Source: Colwellia piezophila ATCC BAA-637 (GTDB lineage: Bacteria > Pseudomonadota > Gammaproteobacteria > Enterobacterales > Alteromonadaceae). From it: a DNA stretch of 64,000 bases. A program made the translations under genes and the position numbers. The stretch covers positions 124,001 to 188,000 of the forward strand of contig NZ_KB905167.1 of the NCBI RefSeq assembly GCF_000378625.1, read 5' to 3'. Below are positions 19,090-28,963 of this stretch, in pieces. Under the pieces are notes generated by a model, which searched no databases, was not told the DNA's origin, and saw only the letters and a program-made list of their open reading frames with translations. The number at the start of each line of letters is the position of its first letter. Positions within the stretch are counted from its first letter, which is position 1.

Positions 19090-22000
19090 ATGATGAATAA
19101 GAGTCCAATCACCATCGCAATTCAAACTGCAATATATACAGCAATTGCCGGTTCAGCATTAACATTTGCACCAGCAACTTTTGCTGCTGACGCTGAAAAC
19201 TCAGTCGCTAAACCCGTTGTTAAAACAACACCTGCTGAAGAAGTGAAAAAAACCGAAGCCGATGAAAAAATAACCGTAACAGGTTCACGTTTACGTCGTG
19301 ACAGTTTTAGCGTAGCAACGCCTCTAGCAACCATGAACAGAGATGCGATTGAAGATGCCGGTATTGGCTCTTTATCCGATATCTTAATTGATGAATTACC
19401 GCAACTTTCTGAAGGTTTTAGTAACTCAAACTCACAATCAAGTGTATCAGGCACAGGCCTTTCAACCGTCGATTTACGTAACCTAGGTACTAACCGTACG
19501 TTAACGCTAATTGATGGTCGACGTACTGTTTCAAACAGCTACTCAGGTAACTACGTAAGTTTATCAACTATTCCTTCAGGCATGGTAGATAGAGTTGAAG
19601 TTATTACCGGTGGTGCTTCAGCAGCTTATGGCTCTGACGCCATTGCTGGTGTGGTAAACATTATTACCCAACAAGACAAAGAAGGTTTATCTTTCAAAGT
19701 AAAGGGCGGTGAAAGTACAGATGGCGGCGCTAAAGAGTTAGGTCTTGATTTCGACTTTGGTACTGGATTTGATGATGACCGTGGTTATCTGTTCTTTAGC
19801 TCTTCTTATGATAAAGACTGGGGCCTTACGTTTGATGATAGAGAGCGTGCTCAGCAGGAAGACTCATGGGATTATGATGAAGACTTAATGTGTAACCAGA
19901 TGCAGACCGAAGACGGTGATAAATGCATGCGTGATATTTCACCTGCTGATTGGAGAAGTCGCAGTGACGGTATCTTAGGTGGTGTATTTGATGAAGGTAG
20001 CGGTGGTAAAGGTGGTTATTGGTATGATGGCAATGAATATAAAGGTGATACCTGGCTAGAAGAACGTGATGGTATCAATAGTAACCAGTACGTTATGCTT
20101 AAAGTACCAGATGAAAAAGCCTCTGTTGCATTAAAGCTTGATTATGACTTAACTGATGATGTGATGTTTTATGGGCAAGTACAATACAGTTATAACCGCT
20201 CTATCAATAATAAATCACCTGAAGATTCATATGAAGGTGAAACTGCCGTAACTTATAATCCTGAAACGGGTGAGTTTGGTGAAATTAAAGCAGGTCGAAT
20301 CCCTGCTGATAATCCGTTCATGCATCCTGAAATTGCTGATCAAGCCAGCTCTAAAGGCGTGAAATGGGATCGCCGCTTTGGTGAAGTTGGTAATATTATC
20401 AACGACAATACCCGTACCACTATTCGTTCATGGGCTGGTCTGCAAGGTACTATGTTTGATGGTAGCTGGGATTGGGATTTATCTGCAGGTTACGGTAAAT
20501 TTAAACAAAGACAAGTGCGTTCAAACGAAATTAATGTTTACAACTTAAAAAATGCATTAGATACCGAAGTAGTGAATGGTGAAGTGCAGTGTGCAAATTC
20601 TGTCGCTGAAGCTGACTCAGGCTGTGTACCACTTGATTTATTTGGTGAAGGCTCAGTTACTGCTGAAATGGCCAACTACCTTCGCGTCAATCCTGAAATA
20701 AATACTGATAATGAACAAATGAATGTACTTGGTTATATTGCCGGTGATTTATTTGAAATGCCAGCGGGCGCGGTTTCATCAGTATTTGGTTTTGAATACC
20801 GTAAAGATACTCAAACAGTAAGTACTAACGTACCTCAAGGTGGTGTTACTTTTAACTATGTACCTGACTTTAAGGGTTCTATCGGAGTAGCAGAGATTTT
20901 TGCTGAAGCGGCTTTCCCATTATTAAGAGATGTTGCTGGCGCGAAAAGCTTAACGGCTGAAGTATCAGCACGTGTCGGTCAATACGACCTTGATAACGTT
21001 GATATGGTTGAAAGTTATAAAGTAGGTTTAGTATGGGAACCTATTGCAGGTTACGCCTTACGTACTAACTGGGCAACTTCACAGCGTGCACCAACTATTA
21101 CTGAAGCGATGTCGCCACCACGAGGTGATTTTGATTCATTCGATGATATCTGTGATAAAACTACTGAGACTTCAGATGAACCAGGGCACAACAATTGTCG
21201 TTTAGAACAAGGTATCGCTGATACTATTGCTGGCGGTAATGAGTTTGAAGATGATAACAATGGTTATTCACCAAACGTAGGTAACTCTGATTTATTTGAA
21301 GAAACGGCTACTACGTTTACTGTCGGTGTTACTATGGCTCCGGCCTTTTTAGAAGATTTCAACTTAGCGATTGATTACTATGATATTTCAATCGAAGATG
21401 CGATTACGTCATTTAGCAATGAAGATATTCTTGAGTTTTGTTATGACTCTTCGTTAGCTTACGGTCCGGAAAACTCTTTCTGTAATGATGTTAGTCGTGA
21501 CCCTGATGGCCAAATAACGGGCATCATGCAACGTGTATACAACCAAGATGAAATCCGCACTAGTGGTGTTGATATCGCTGCTCAATACCGTTTAGATTTA
21601 AATGATTTTGGTAATCTTAAGTTTAAACTTGATTGGACACACGTACTTACTCATGAAGAGACTAAGACTTCACCTGATGGCCAATATACTACTGACTATG
21701 TAGGTTCATTATCAGCAGGGATTTTTGAAGATAAAGCAACTGCATCAGTGAGTTGGTATAAAGACGGCTGGCGCGTGCGTTGGAGCATGAAGTACAAAAG
21801 TGGTGTAAATTCAAGCGTTTCTCGTTATGACGAATTTTATGCGCCTATTGATGCAAACAAACCTGGAATCTTCCCTGTATACGAAGCGAACTGTGCTGCC
21901 GATGCAAGTGCTTGTGTTGATAACCCAGAAAAACCTTACCAGTTAGCCTTACCTTCATACGTAAGAAATGATGTTTCAGTATCTTACACTATGGAAGTAG

Positions 22001-22152
22001 CAAATGAGGCGGACTTACGTTTATTCGGTGGTGTTAATAACATCTTTGATAATAACGGTGCGTTTATCTTAGGTGGTAAAGGTAACTTTGATAGCGAGTA
22101 CGGTGGTGGTAAAGGCCGTTACATCTATGCAGGTGCTGAAATCAGCTTCTAA
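19090..22152 (+). CDS. TonB-dependent outer membrane receptor
   Basis: The 1020-residue protein has a signal peptide (about residues 1-32, ending ATFAAD). A TonB-box-like KITVTGSRLRR follows near 58-68, then a plug domain ending in DRVEVITGGASAAYGSDAIAGVVN, then a 22-strand barrel closing with RYIYAGAEISF. The large size, acidic loops and Asp/Asn-rich repeats fit marine receptors for oligosaccharides, peptides or siderophores; the sequence does not settle the ligand. Two ATG codons lie in tandem at 19090 and 19093. The neighbouring divergent CadC-like regulator may control it. A strong terminator follows. Confidence 0.93.
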   Translation: MMNKSPITIAIQTAIYTAIAGSALTFAPATFAADAENSVAKPVVKTTPAEEVKKTEADEKITVTGSRLRRDSFSVATPLATMNRDAIEDAGIGSLSDILIDELPQLSEGFSNSNSQSSVSGTGLSTVDLRNLGTNRTLTLIDGRRTVSNSYSGNYVSLSTIPSGMVDRVEVITGGASAAYGSDAIAGVVNIITQQDKEGLSFKVKGGESTDGGAKELGLDFDFGTGFDDDRGYLFFSSSYDKDWGLTFDDRERAQQEDSWDYDEDLMCNQMQTEDGDKCMRDISPADWRSRSDGILGGVFDEGSGGKGGYWYDGNEYKGDTWLEERDGINSNQYVMLKVPDEKASVALKLDYDLTDDVMFYGQVQYSYNRSINNKSPEDSYEGETAVTYNPETGEFGEIKAGRIPADNPFMHPEIADQASSKGVKWDRRFGEVGNIINDNTRTTIRSWAGLQGTMFDGSWDWDLSAGYGKFKQRQVRSNEINVYNLKNALDTEVVNGEVQCANSVAEADSGCVPLDLFGEGSVTAEMANYLRVNPEINTDNEQMNVLGYIAGDLFEMPAGAVSSVFGFEYRKDTQTVSTNVPQGGVTFNYVPDFKGSIGVAEIFAEAAFPLLRDVAGAKSLTAEVSARVGQYDLDNVDMVESYKVGLVWEPIAGYALRTNWATSQRAPTITEAMSPPRGDFDSFDDICDKTTETSDEPGHNNCRLEQGIADTIAGGNEFEDDNNGYSPNVGNSDLFEETATTFTVGVTMAPAFLEDFNLAIDYYDISIEDAITSFSNEDILEFCYDSSLAYGPENSFCNDVSRDPDGQITGIMQRVYNQDEIRTSGVDIAAQYRLDLNDFGNLKFKLDWTHVLTHEETKTSPDGQYTTDYVGSLSAGIFEDKATASVSWYKDGWRVRWSMKYKSGVNSSVSRYDEFYAPIDANKPGIFPVYEANCAADASACVDNPEKPYQLALPSYVRNDVSVSYTMEVANEADLRLFGGVNNIFDNNGAFILGGKGNFDSEYGGGKGRYIYAGAEISF

Positions 22153-22186
22153 TGCTTAGCTAATTAAGCTAATTAAGCTAGTTAGT

Positions 22187-22219
22187 ATGGAGGTTAACGT
22201 GGTTAACCTCCATTTTTTA
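22187..22219 (+). terminator. Rho-independent terminator of the TonB receptor gene
   Basis: ATGGAGGTTAAC and GTTAACCTCCAT form a perfect 12-bp stem with a three-base loop, followed by six or more T residues. A short direct repeat of CTAATTAAG precedes it. Confidence 0.92.
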
Positions 22220-22296
22220 AAACCTCACATGGATGTGGTTTTCTTTATACTTCTCTATTTTCTGTATATTCTTTGTCTTTTCTTTCCGGAGTTTCT

Positions 22297-23442
22297 ATGT
22301 TCAACCCTATTTATTTCACTTTGCGTTTCGTTGCCTTAACGACCACCTTATTACTTGCAAGCAGTGTTTCAAGCTTTGCTTTTTCCAGTGCCGATGAAAA
22401 AACAAAGCTTGAGTCATTACCACCGGTTAACGATGGTCCTTATGTTTTTGTAAACCAACAACAGCAGCTTGAATCGTACTGGCTGTGTCAGGGCAAGGTG
22501 GTGAGCCAAACTGTCTCTGTAAGTGCTTTTCCAAAGGTGATGAGCGCCTGTGGCATGCCTGCACAAGTACATGACTTTACTAGCCTTGAAAATAAAGTGC
22601 TCGAATTTTCAGGGGACTTTCCCGTTGCCGCCTTAAGTGACTTCCACGGTAAATATAATTTAATGCTTGAGTTATTAACGAATAACAACATTATTGATGA
22701 AGATAAAAAATGGGCCTTTGGTAAAGGTCATTTTGTCATTACCGGCGATATTTTTGACCGTGGTGATAAAGTTACTGAGATTCTGTGGTTCTTATATGAT
22801 CTAGAGCAGCAAGCTAAAAAAGCCGGTGGTGATATTCACCTCACTCTCGGTAATCATGAGGTCATGATACTTAATGGCGATTTACGCTACCTACATCCTA
22901 AGTATATTGAAACGGCGAAACAATTAAAAAAGCCTTTTGAGCAACTCTTTAGTAAAGACAGTATCATCGGTAATTGGTTACGCAGTAAGCCAGTTTTGGT
23001 AAAAGTAAATAATATGCTGTTTGCCCATGGTGGCTTTCACCCAAGCTTAGCGACAGAGCAGCGCAGCTTAATTGAAATTAATACCATCTTTAAAGCTAGT
23101 TTGATTAAAGCTGAGCTTGATAAACCACGTGAAGGTTGGGCAAAGTACTTGCACAAGACTAATGGCCCTATTTGGTATCGCGGTTACTTTTCTGCAGATC
23201 GCGGTAAAGATGGCGGTGCTAGCTCAACGGAAATTGATTTATTACTTAAACATTTTGATGTTAAACATTTAATTGTTGGTCATACTTCACAAAAACAAAT
23301 AGAGACACGCTATCAGGGTCGAGTGATTGCCATTGATTCAAGTATCAAGCGTGGCAGTTACGGCGAGATATTATTTATTGAAAATGGTAAAAAGTGGCGT
23401 GGCAGTTTAAGTGGCAAGGTATTACCACTTTATCACCAATAG
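22297..23442 (+). CDS. PPP-superfamily metallophosphatase, exported (Shewanella-like phosphatase type)
   Basis: The ATG at 22297 has GGAG six bases upstream; an in-frame TTG at 22273 is a poorer start. The protein of about 381 residues begins with a signal peptide ending near SSVSSFAFS. The metal and phosphate motifs of PPP phosphatases appear in order: SDFHGKYN, GDIFDRGDKV, LGNHEVMILNGD, FAHGGFHP and VGHTSQ. The arrangement matches bacterial Shewanella-like phosphatases, which can act on phosphotyrosine or phosphoserine/threonine. A periplasmic site is inferred. A partial copy of its 3' end follows directly. A terminator separates it from the receptor gene. Confidence 0.88.
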   Translation: MFNPIYFTLRFVALTTTLLLASSVSSFAFSSADEKTKLESLPPVNDGPYVFVNQQQQLESYWLCQGKVVSQTVSVSAFPKVMSACGMPAQVHDFTSLENKVLEFSGDFPVAALSDFHGKYNLMLELLTNNNIIDEDKKWAFGKGHFVITGDIFDRGDKVTEILWFLYDLEQQAKKAGGDIHLTLGNHEVMILNGDLRYLHPKYIETAKQLKKPFEQLFSKDSIIGNWLRSKPVLVKVNNMLFAHGGFHPSLATEQRSLIEINTIFKASLIKAELDKPREGWAKYLHKTNGPIWYRGYFSADRGKDGGASSTEIDLLLKHFDVKHLIVGHTSQKQIETRYQGRVIAIDSSIKRGSYGEILFIENGKKWRGSLSGKVLPLYHQ

Positions 23443-23459
23443 AAACACGGCTGTAATCA

Positions 23460-23603
23460 AATAAGGCCGAGTGATTGCCATTGATTCAAGCATCAAGCGT
23501 GCTTACCATGGAAGTAAAGTACGGTGAATTATTATTTATTGAAAACGGTAAAAAGTGGCGTGGCAGTTTAAGTGGTAAAGTACTACCGCTGTACCATCAA
23601 TAA
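23460..23603 (+). pseudogene. Duplicated 3' fragment of the PPP phosphatase gene
   Basis: These 144 bases repeat the last 40 or so codons of the gene just upstream. The first part encodes RVIAIDSSIKR; after a frameshift and small insertion (about 23500-23520) the second part encodes GKKWRGSLSGKVLPLYHQ and a stop. The match is strong and partly synonymous, as expected for diverged tandem copies. It is best read as the tail of a second gene copy whose body was deleted. No start or ribosome site is present. Confidence 0.85.
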
Positions 23604-23635
23604 TTCAGTAATTGTTTTGTAGTCAGATAAATATC

Positions 23636-23669
23636 AAAAAAGCCAATATCAGTAATGATATTGGCTTTT
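23636..23669. terminator. Bidirectional terminator between the phosphatase remnant and the YebC-family gene
   Basis: AAAAAGCCAATATCA pairs with TGATATTGGCTTTT across a four-base loop, with A and T tracts on the two sides, between converging genes. Confidence 0.88.
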
Positions 23670-23707
23670 CGTTTTCTATCTAAAGCTGTTATTGCTAGCT
23701 AGATATA

Positions 23708-24433
23708 TTAATCTTTAAGTTCAGCATTATGATAAACGTTTTGCACATCATCACAATCATCTAACATGGCAATGAATTTTTCAAAGTTTTCTAGGTCTTC
23801 TTCACCTTCAACATCGATGTAGTTCTGTGGTACCCAAGTGATCTCTTCAACTTCTAGCTCAAATTGTGGCATTGAGCTAGCAAATTCAGTTTTGATTTTG
23901 AAAAACTCAGTATGTGGTGCATAAACGGTAATGATGCCATCTTCTAACTCAACGTCAGTTACATCGATATCAGCCATCATTAGGTTTTCTAATACGGTTT
24001 CATCATCTTCACCTTTAAAAGCGAAAACAGCTTGATGATCAAACATGTGAGAAACGGTACCAGAAGAGCCTATTTTTGCATTTGATTTAGAGAAACATTG
24101 ACGTACATCTTTAATGGTACGGTTACCGTTATCGGTTAAGCAATCAATAATCACCATACAGTTACCTGGGCCAAAGCCTTCATAACGTGCTTCAACGAAA
24201 TCTTCGCCGCCAGCACCAGAGGCTTTTTTAATTGCATTGTCGATAACGTGAGTAGGTACTTGGTCTTTCTTTGCACGGTCAATTAAGCCACGTAAAGCAA
24301 GGTTACCATCAGGGTCAACGCCACCATTCTTAGCACAAACGTAAATTGCTTTACCGTACTTAGAGTAAACTTTAGTTTTGGCCCCTGCGGTTTTGGCCAT
24401 AGATAATTTGCGGTTTTGGTAAGCTCTGCCCAT
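23708..24433 (-). CDS. YebC/PmpR-family DNA-binding regulatory protein (YeeN-like)
   Basis: The likely start is ATG at 24433 ([19 protein letters not shown]); the open frame continues eight codons further to a TTG. At about 241 residues it has the YebC family's normal length. The core [21 protein letters not shown] and the C-terminal [19 protein letters not shown] are family signatures. The MGR start and the [13 protein letters not shown] segment resemble E. coli YeeN more than YebC itself. Members bind DNA as transcription regulators, and some YebC proteins help ribosomes through proline runs. Which role this paralogue plays is not decided by the sequence. It is monocistronic. Confidence 0.9.
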   Translation of the reverse strand: MGRAYQNRKLSMAKTAGAKTKVYSKYGKAIYVCAKNGGVDPDGNLALRGLIDRAKKDQVPTHVIDNAIKKASGAGGEDFVEARYEGFGPGNCMVIIDCLTDNGNRTIKDVRQCFSKSNAKIGSSGTVSHMFDHQAVFAFKGEDDETVLENLMMADIDVTDVELEDGIITVYAPHTEFFKIKTEFASSMPQFELEVEEITWVPQNYIDVEGEEDLENFEKFIAMLDDCDDVQNVYHNAELKD

Positions 24434-25130
24434 CTCAATGTCTTCTTTTATGTTCAAAAATATAATGCGCTAGATTCTACCGTCTCCACGGTGACTTGAC
24501 TAGTGCTCATGCGGATAAATTCACAAAATTTGCTGTTAGAACAACTGAGAAATATTAATCGTTATGCGGGGTAGTAGTGGAAAAATAAGTACTTTGCTAT
24601 TCCCGGTAAATTGACCTCCAGTTGTCGTATTATAACTATCAAGCCATTGAACGTTTTGGGGTGATTTAAAGGTGCTTTGTTGGCCATTAATCGAACTTAG
24701 CGCATTAAACGTTATAATGGTCCAGATTGCGGTACAGTCATTAACTCTCTGTCGCCACTATATTGGCAACTGTTTTATCCGGAAAGTTAAAGGAATAACT
24801 ATGTCACAAGAATGGCTACGCTAGGAAGAAGCGCAGCTAGGTGGGTAAGTAGCCTATCCGAGTAGTAAATAAAAAAATAGTATTACCGCTTCGAAGGGGC
24901 AACATGATCTGATTAATTTAATCTAGATGCTTATCGGCGCATTCCTTATGTTAGTCAGTTAACGCCCCTGAGAAGATTAGGTTATATTGCACTAATTAGA
25001 TAAACAAATTAAAAGAAAAAATCTGGCAAAACGCTGCTTTATATCAACCTTTTCAGTACACTTCTACTGTGATATAAACTATAACCTATGATATTACCCG
25101 TATTAACCATCTAACCAAGGGAGCTCACTT
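24434..25130. other. Long spacer with a stop-studded 57-codon frame
   Basis: This stretch of nearly 700 bases holds no intact gene. A good ribosome site (AAAGGAATAACT) precedes an ATG at 24801. The frame from it continues to a TGA at 24969 and is interrupted by five codons, all TAG or TAA (24822, 24846, 24870, 24924, 24960). A TATAAT at 24713-24718 could be a -10 box, but the -35 is poor. It looks like a decayed small gene that I do not recognise. Confidence 0.4.
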
Positions 25131-25979
25131 ATGACTGAGCAACATACCGAACAATTTACCGAACAAGAGATTATAAATAAAATTAATCAACGCCAATGTT
25201 TTACCGCGACTGTTGTTGGCGGAGCTTTCACTCTTAAAATTGACCAATATATTCCAGCTATGTCTGCGGCTATTCATGATGGTGGTAACTTTAGAGCTGA
25301 ACTTGAAGATAACTGTTTGTTAGAGCAAAGCGATCGATACTATGAAGAAGATCCCTATACCGGCAGTTTTATCGCAGAGCAAGCCATTACTTTAATTGCC
25401 CATGACTCGCGTTACGAATATGATTTAAATCGCAATACCGATGAGTGTGTATACGAAACTGCTTGGGGCAAAGAAATTTGGAAAAAGCCGCTAAGTGAAG
25501 ATATTATCGCAAAGAGCAAAGCTAAGCATGCTCAGTTTTATCGCATTGTTGCTGCTGTAGTTGAAGCGTTAGTAGCAGATTTCGGTCAATGTATTGTTTA
25601 CGATAATCACTCTTATAACTTTAAGCGTCATGAGCGGAAAGACTTACCGGTAATCAACCTTGGCACAACGTCTGTTAAGGGAGAACAGTGGCGACCGATT
25701 ATTGATAGCTGGCTCAGCGCTTTGCAAAATATGAAGGTTGATGGCATTGAGATAACCGCTGCGGAAAATGATATTTTTTATGGTAAAGGTCACTTAGCGG
25801 GTTTTTGTCATAGCCGTTACGATAATGTTTTAGTCTTGGCGACAGAAGCTAAAAAGGTCTTTATGGATGAGTTAACCGGACAAGCTGATGAGGTGGTCTT
25901 GCCTTCGTTGCAGCGTGTTTATAATGAAACGGTTGCTAAGCATACTCAGTGGTATATCAAAAACTTCCACAATAGCTAA
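25131..25979 (+). CDS. N-formylglutamate amidohydrolase-family protein
   Basis: This cytoplasmic protein of 282 residues has no signal peptide or membrane span. The segments SAAIHDGGNFRAEL (near 45-58), ITLIAHDSRYEYDLNRN (near 87-103) and VYDNHSYNFKRH (near 155-166) carry the His and Asp/Glu residues expected of the zinc-dependent FGase fold (PF05013). Proper FGases release formate from N-formylglutamate in histidine breakdown. No hut genes are nearby, so the true substrate is open. It has a clear ribosome site (AAGGGAGCTCACTT) and its own terminator, and stands alone. Confidence 0.72.
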   Translation: MTEQHTEQFTEQEIINKINQRQCFTATVVGGAFTLKIDQYIPAMSAAIHDGGNFRAELEDNCLLEQSDRYYEEDPYTGSFIAEQAITLIAHDSRYEYDLNRNTDECVYETAWGKEIWKKPLSEDIIAKSKAKHAQFYRIVAAVVEALVADFGQCIVYDNHSYNFKRHERKDLPVINLGTTSVKGEQWRPIIDSWLSALQNMKVDGIEITAAENDIFYGKGHLAGFCHSRYDNVLVLATEAKKVFMDELTGQADEVVLPSLQRVYNETVAKHTQWYIKNFHNS

Positions 25980-26004
25980 GTGAAAAAATACTAGGCGAGC
26001 TAAT

Positions 26005-26048
26005 AAAAAAGCCCCTTTACTGTGAATAATAGTAAAGGGGCTTTTTTT
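26005..26048. terminator. Terminator after the FGase-like gene
   Basis: AAGCCCCTTTACT pairs with AGTAAAGGGGCTT, with A residues on the left and seven T residues on the right. It can also serve the converging symporter gene. Confidence 0.9.
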
Positions 26049-26170
26049 GCTTTAGGCTTATCTAAAATTATCTAAACTTATCTGAAGTTAAGCGAGTTTG
26101 CCTTTGTAAGTTAAATTCGCTTAACTCAGTCTAGTTCAACTTATCTGAGCCTAAGCGAACCGAGAAAAGA

Positions 26171-28342
26171 TTAAACCCAACCCAGCACATCTTTCATCAC
26201 CGACCAGCGGGGCTTTTTCGCTTTAGGATTTTCGCCTAAGATCCAATAGTTATAGACCTTTTGTTGAAAACCATTTTCCTTTTTAAGCCTAAGCCAAGTA
26301 TTCATGTACTGTACGTAGTCTAATTGCCCCTTTGGCATAACAAAAGCAACCGGCGCTCTAAACCTTAGCCCTTTAGGAATAACCGCGGAGTAATTTGGAT
26401 AGAGCATAGCCCATGCAGAGCCCGCTTCAAGTGAGTAAACTAAGGCGTCTACTTCCTTATGTTGATCTTTAAGGAAATTTCTAACATGTTTTACTTCGGT
26501 TAACTCAGCGTTTGGAAAATACTCTTGAACAATTTCTTGGTAATATTTGCTTTTCTTCATCCCCAAATTTAGCTTATCCATTGCTTGAATCTTGTAAAGA
26601 TCGGCAAACTGATCACGTTTGGCATCATTAACTAATAAGCCGAGAGTATGAAAAGAATAAGGGTTTGAAAAGGTCACTGTTAAGGCTCGTTTAGGAGTAA
26701 TAGTACGGCCACCAATGGCAATATCAATGCTACCATCAGCCAGTAGTTCGGCTTCATTTGCCTTATCTTTATCTGAAATCCGAATTAGCGCTATATTAAT
26801 ATCAAGATCTTTAGCAAACTTATTGAGTAGCTCAACATCAAAACCGACAGGACGACCATCTTTGTTTCGAAATGCATAAGGTAAGCCGTCTTTGTAATAG
26901 CCGACACGAATACTTTTTCTGGCAAGAATGACATCTAGGCGAGGTTGTTGCTGTTCAAAATAACCTAATGGCGTCAGTGTTTTATACTGGTCTACTTTAG
27001 CGTTGCCACCCATTGATTGCATTGATTCAAACGTTTGTACACCTTCGTATTCGTAGGGGATTAATGACTTCAAGGTAAAACCTGCGGCTATCATTACACC
27101 AAAAGTGATAGCTAAATGCAGGCCTATGGCTTGCATCATTCTATGCCATTTTAGCTTCTTCAATACAGCTGAGGCGACCAGCAAAGTGACAACAAAACCA
27201 TGCAATGCCGCCAAACCTGTGGCAAAACGTGCGGTAACAACACTGCCTAATAAATATAATTGAAATTGGTCAGCCGGTAAGTCAAAGAAGTTAAGTAAAA
27301 ATGGGATGGCGACGGCCATGCTACCAAAAGCCGTTAACGCGCCCATAATGACAAATGAAATATAGTCTTCAAAGCCAAGAGGAGAGCCAACATACCAGGC
27401 TGAAAAGAGGATGAAACCTAAGCCGAGTAAAGTCCCCGTACTAGGGAAACTGTAGGCAGTAGGTACAAGTACATCAACTGTGGAGTCGGTCTCTTCACAA
27501 TCCATACCGTGCTTGGCTAATAGCTCTTTGCTTCGTTCTATAATCATAGGTAACACAACTAATACCGTACCGGTAGCTAATGCTGTAATCACGGCTTCAC
27601 CCGCGGTTGACATTATTTCACGGTATGAAAACGGTGTAGCCCAATGAATAAGTAATGGTAAGAATACAAAAGCGAGCAGCGCTGCTGCGGTGATATAAAC
27701 CCATAAGAATACTTGTAAGCGACCAAGCTCATCAACTTCTAAGGTGCCGGCGGCAGAAGCTGAAATAGCAAATATTCCTAAAGGTGCTAATTTGGCAACA
27801 TAAGAAGCGACTTTCATTAAGCTATCACCAATATTGGTGGTGAGTGTTAATAACGTTTCTTTGTTTTTTACTTGGATTAAGGCCACACCCATAAGTAGTG
27901 AAAAGAGCACAACGGCAGGCACGATAGTTTCTGATAAAGAAGCAAAAATATTACTCGGGATATACAGCTTAACAAAATTAAAATCAGCGGGTTCCGCAAT
28001 CATGCTAGTACTGAAGAAACCTGCGGTTTGCCAGTCAGGATAAGCCAAGGGTAATAATAATAATGTTGCCATCACCGACAGCCACATAATGACGATAACT
28101 TTGATTGCACGTAGGCCGATTCTGCTAGCCATATCGCTGTCTAACCTGCCTAGGCCGCCAATGATTGACACAAGTACGTAGGGTAAAACAGTCATTTGCA
28201 ATAAGCGGATATAAACATCGCCAATCACTGCCAAATTTCCAGCGGGCTCACCGACAAAAATACCGGTTGAGATACCTAGTATTAAAGCGATAATTACCCG
28301 TTGAAAAGGGCTGGTTTTTTTATAGAGTCGTACTATTAGCAT
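26171..28342 (-). CDS. Sodium/dicarboxylate-type symporter fused to a family 3 solute-binding domain
   Basis: The 723-residue protein joins two families. Residues about 1-420 are a DctA/GltP-like cation symporter, with eight or so membrane spans and the hairpin and substrate regions (SFPSTGTLLGLGFILFSAWY, ARFATGLAALHGFVVTLL). Residues about 445-705 are an amino-acid-type periplasmic binding protein: IRVGYYKDGLPYAFRNKDG, PVGFDVELLNKFAKDL and DIAIGGRTITPKRA. The binding lobe should face the periplasm and could deliver substrate to the carrier. Such fusions exist in other marine gammaproteobacteria. The ligand is probably an acidic amino acid or dicarboxylate, but this is inferred. The gene is monocistronic. 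Confidence 0.87.
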   Translation of the reverse strand: MLIVRLYKKTSPFQRVIIALILGISTGIFVGEPAGNLAVIGDVYIRLLQMTVLPYVLVSIIGGLGRLDSDMASRIGLRAIKVIVIMWLSVMATLLLLPLAYPDWQTAGFFSTSMIAEPADFNFVKLYIPSNIFASLSETIVPAVVLFSLLMGVALIQVKNKETLLTLTTNIGDSLMKVASYVAKLAPLGIFAISASAAGTLEVDELGRLQVFLWVYITAAALLAFVFLPLLIHWATPFSYREIMSTAGEAVITALATGTVLVVLPMIIERSKELLAKHGMDCEETDSTVDVLVPTAYSFPSTGTLLGLGFILFSAWYVGSPLGFEDYISFVIMGALTAFGSMAVAIPFLLNFFDLPADQFQLYLLGSVVTARFATGLAALHGFVVTLLVASAVLKKLKWHRMMQAIGLHLAITFGVMIAAGFTLKSLIPYEYEGVQTFESMQSMGGNAKVDQYKTLTPLGYFEQQQPRLDVILARKSIRVGYYKDGLPYAFRNKDGRPVGFDVELLNKFAKDLDINIALIRISDKDKANEAELLADGSIDIAIGGRTITPKRALTVTFSNPYSFHTLGLLVNDAKRDQFADLYKIQAMDKLNLGMKKSKYYQEIVQEYFPNAELTEVKHVRNFLKDQHKEVDALVYSLEAGSAWAMLYPNYSAVIPKGLRFRAPVAFVMPKGQLDYVQYMNTWLRLKKENGFQQKVYNYWILGENPKAKKPRWSVMKDVLGWV

Positions 28343-28574
28343 TTTCTCTCCAGGGTAGCATAGAACATAGAGTCGATTTTATAGTAGTTATTATCGCTTT
28401 TCTAAGAGGTTTTTCAAGTAGTTGAACAAGTTAAATGGCAAGCTAGCTGATAAAATCAGACTTTATCTGCATCTACTCGTGCTCTAGGAGATAAAAAAAT
28501 AAAAAACTGACGATGTAATGCGAGTTATTTTCTACAGAAGATAACTTATCAGTGATAACATCAAATGATATTTA

Positions 28575-28888
28575 TATACCCAAGCTACTTCAACATGCTC
28601 ATTTCAGGACGAATAAGCGATTCATAATCAAGGCGCGTATTTTATTAATGGTTATTCCCTTAATTACATACGCAAAGATGAATATGATTTGCTCATGCGT
28701 CCCAGCAGGGCTGGTTTAGAAACGGTTTATCCATCGTTATTGATTTCGACAAGGACGCTACACGGATGTAGCCTCTTAGAGAATGCAGGAGAATATTCTC
28801 CTGAATAACCATTCTCTTCAATCAATACCTTGCCTAAAGACGTTTCTAATTCCAGCTGAATCCTGCATCTTGAGGTTATTTGGGTATA
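28575..28888. repeat. 314-bp MITE-like repeat, TATACCCAA ends
   Basis: The left end TATACCCAAGCTACTTCAAC and the complement of the right end, TATACCCAAATAACCTCAAG, form an imperfect terminal inverted repeat of about 24 bp. An inner stretch near 28804-28833 (GAATAACCATTCTCTTCAAT and onward) is the complement of a stretch at 49529-49560 with about one mismatch in 33, so the two repeats share a module. No credible gene lies inside. It sits between the symporter and the HlyD gene. Confidence 0.7.
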
Positions 28889-28963
28889 TGCATGACACTT
28901 AATATTTTTGGTATTTAGTGAACGATACCGCAAAGTAGTTTTAATTAGGGAAATCAAAATAAT

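Noticed and set aside
24801..24971. Genetic code change with TAA/TAG read as Gln
   Set aside because: Many clear genes in the window (for example yqiB, parE, sdhE) end with TAA or TAG at family-typical lengths, so a general recoding is excluded. Only local readthrough or decay remains.
28727..28957. Minus-strand 76-codon open frame
   Set aside because: It lies mostly within the 314-bp repeat and is a by-product of its sequence.
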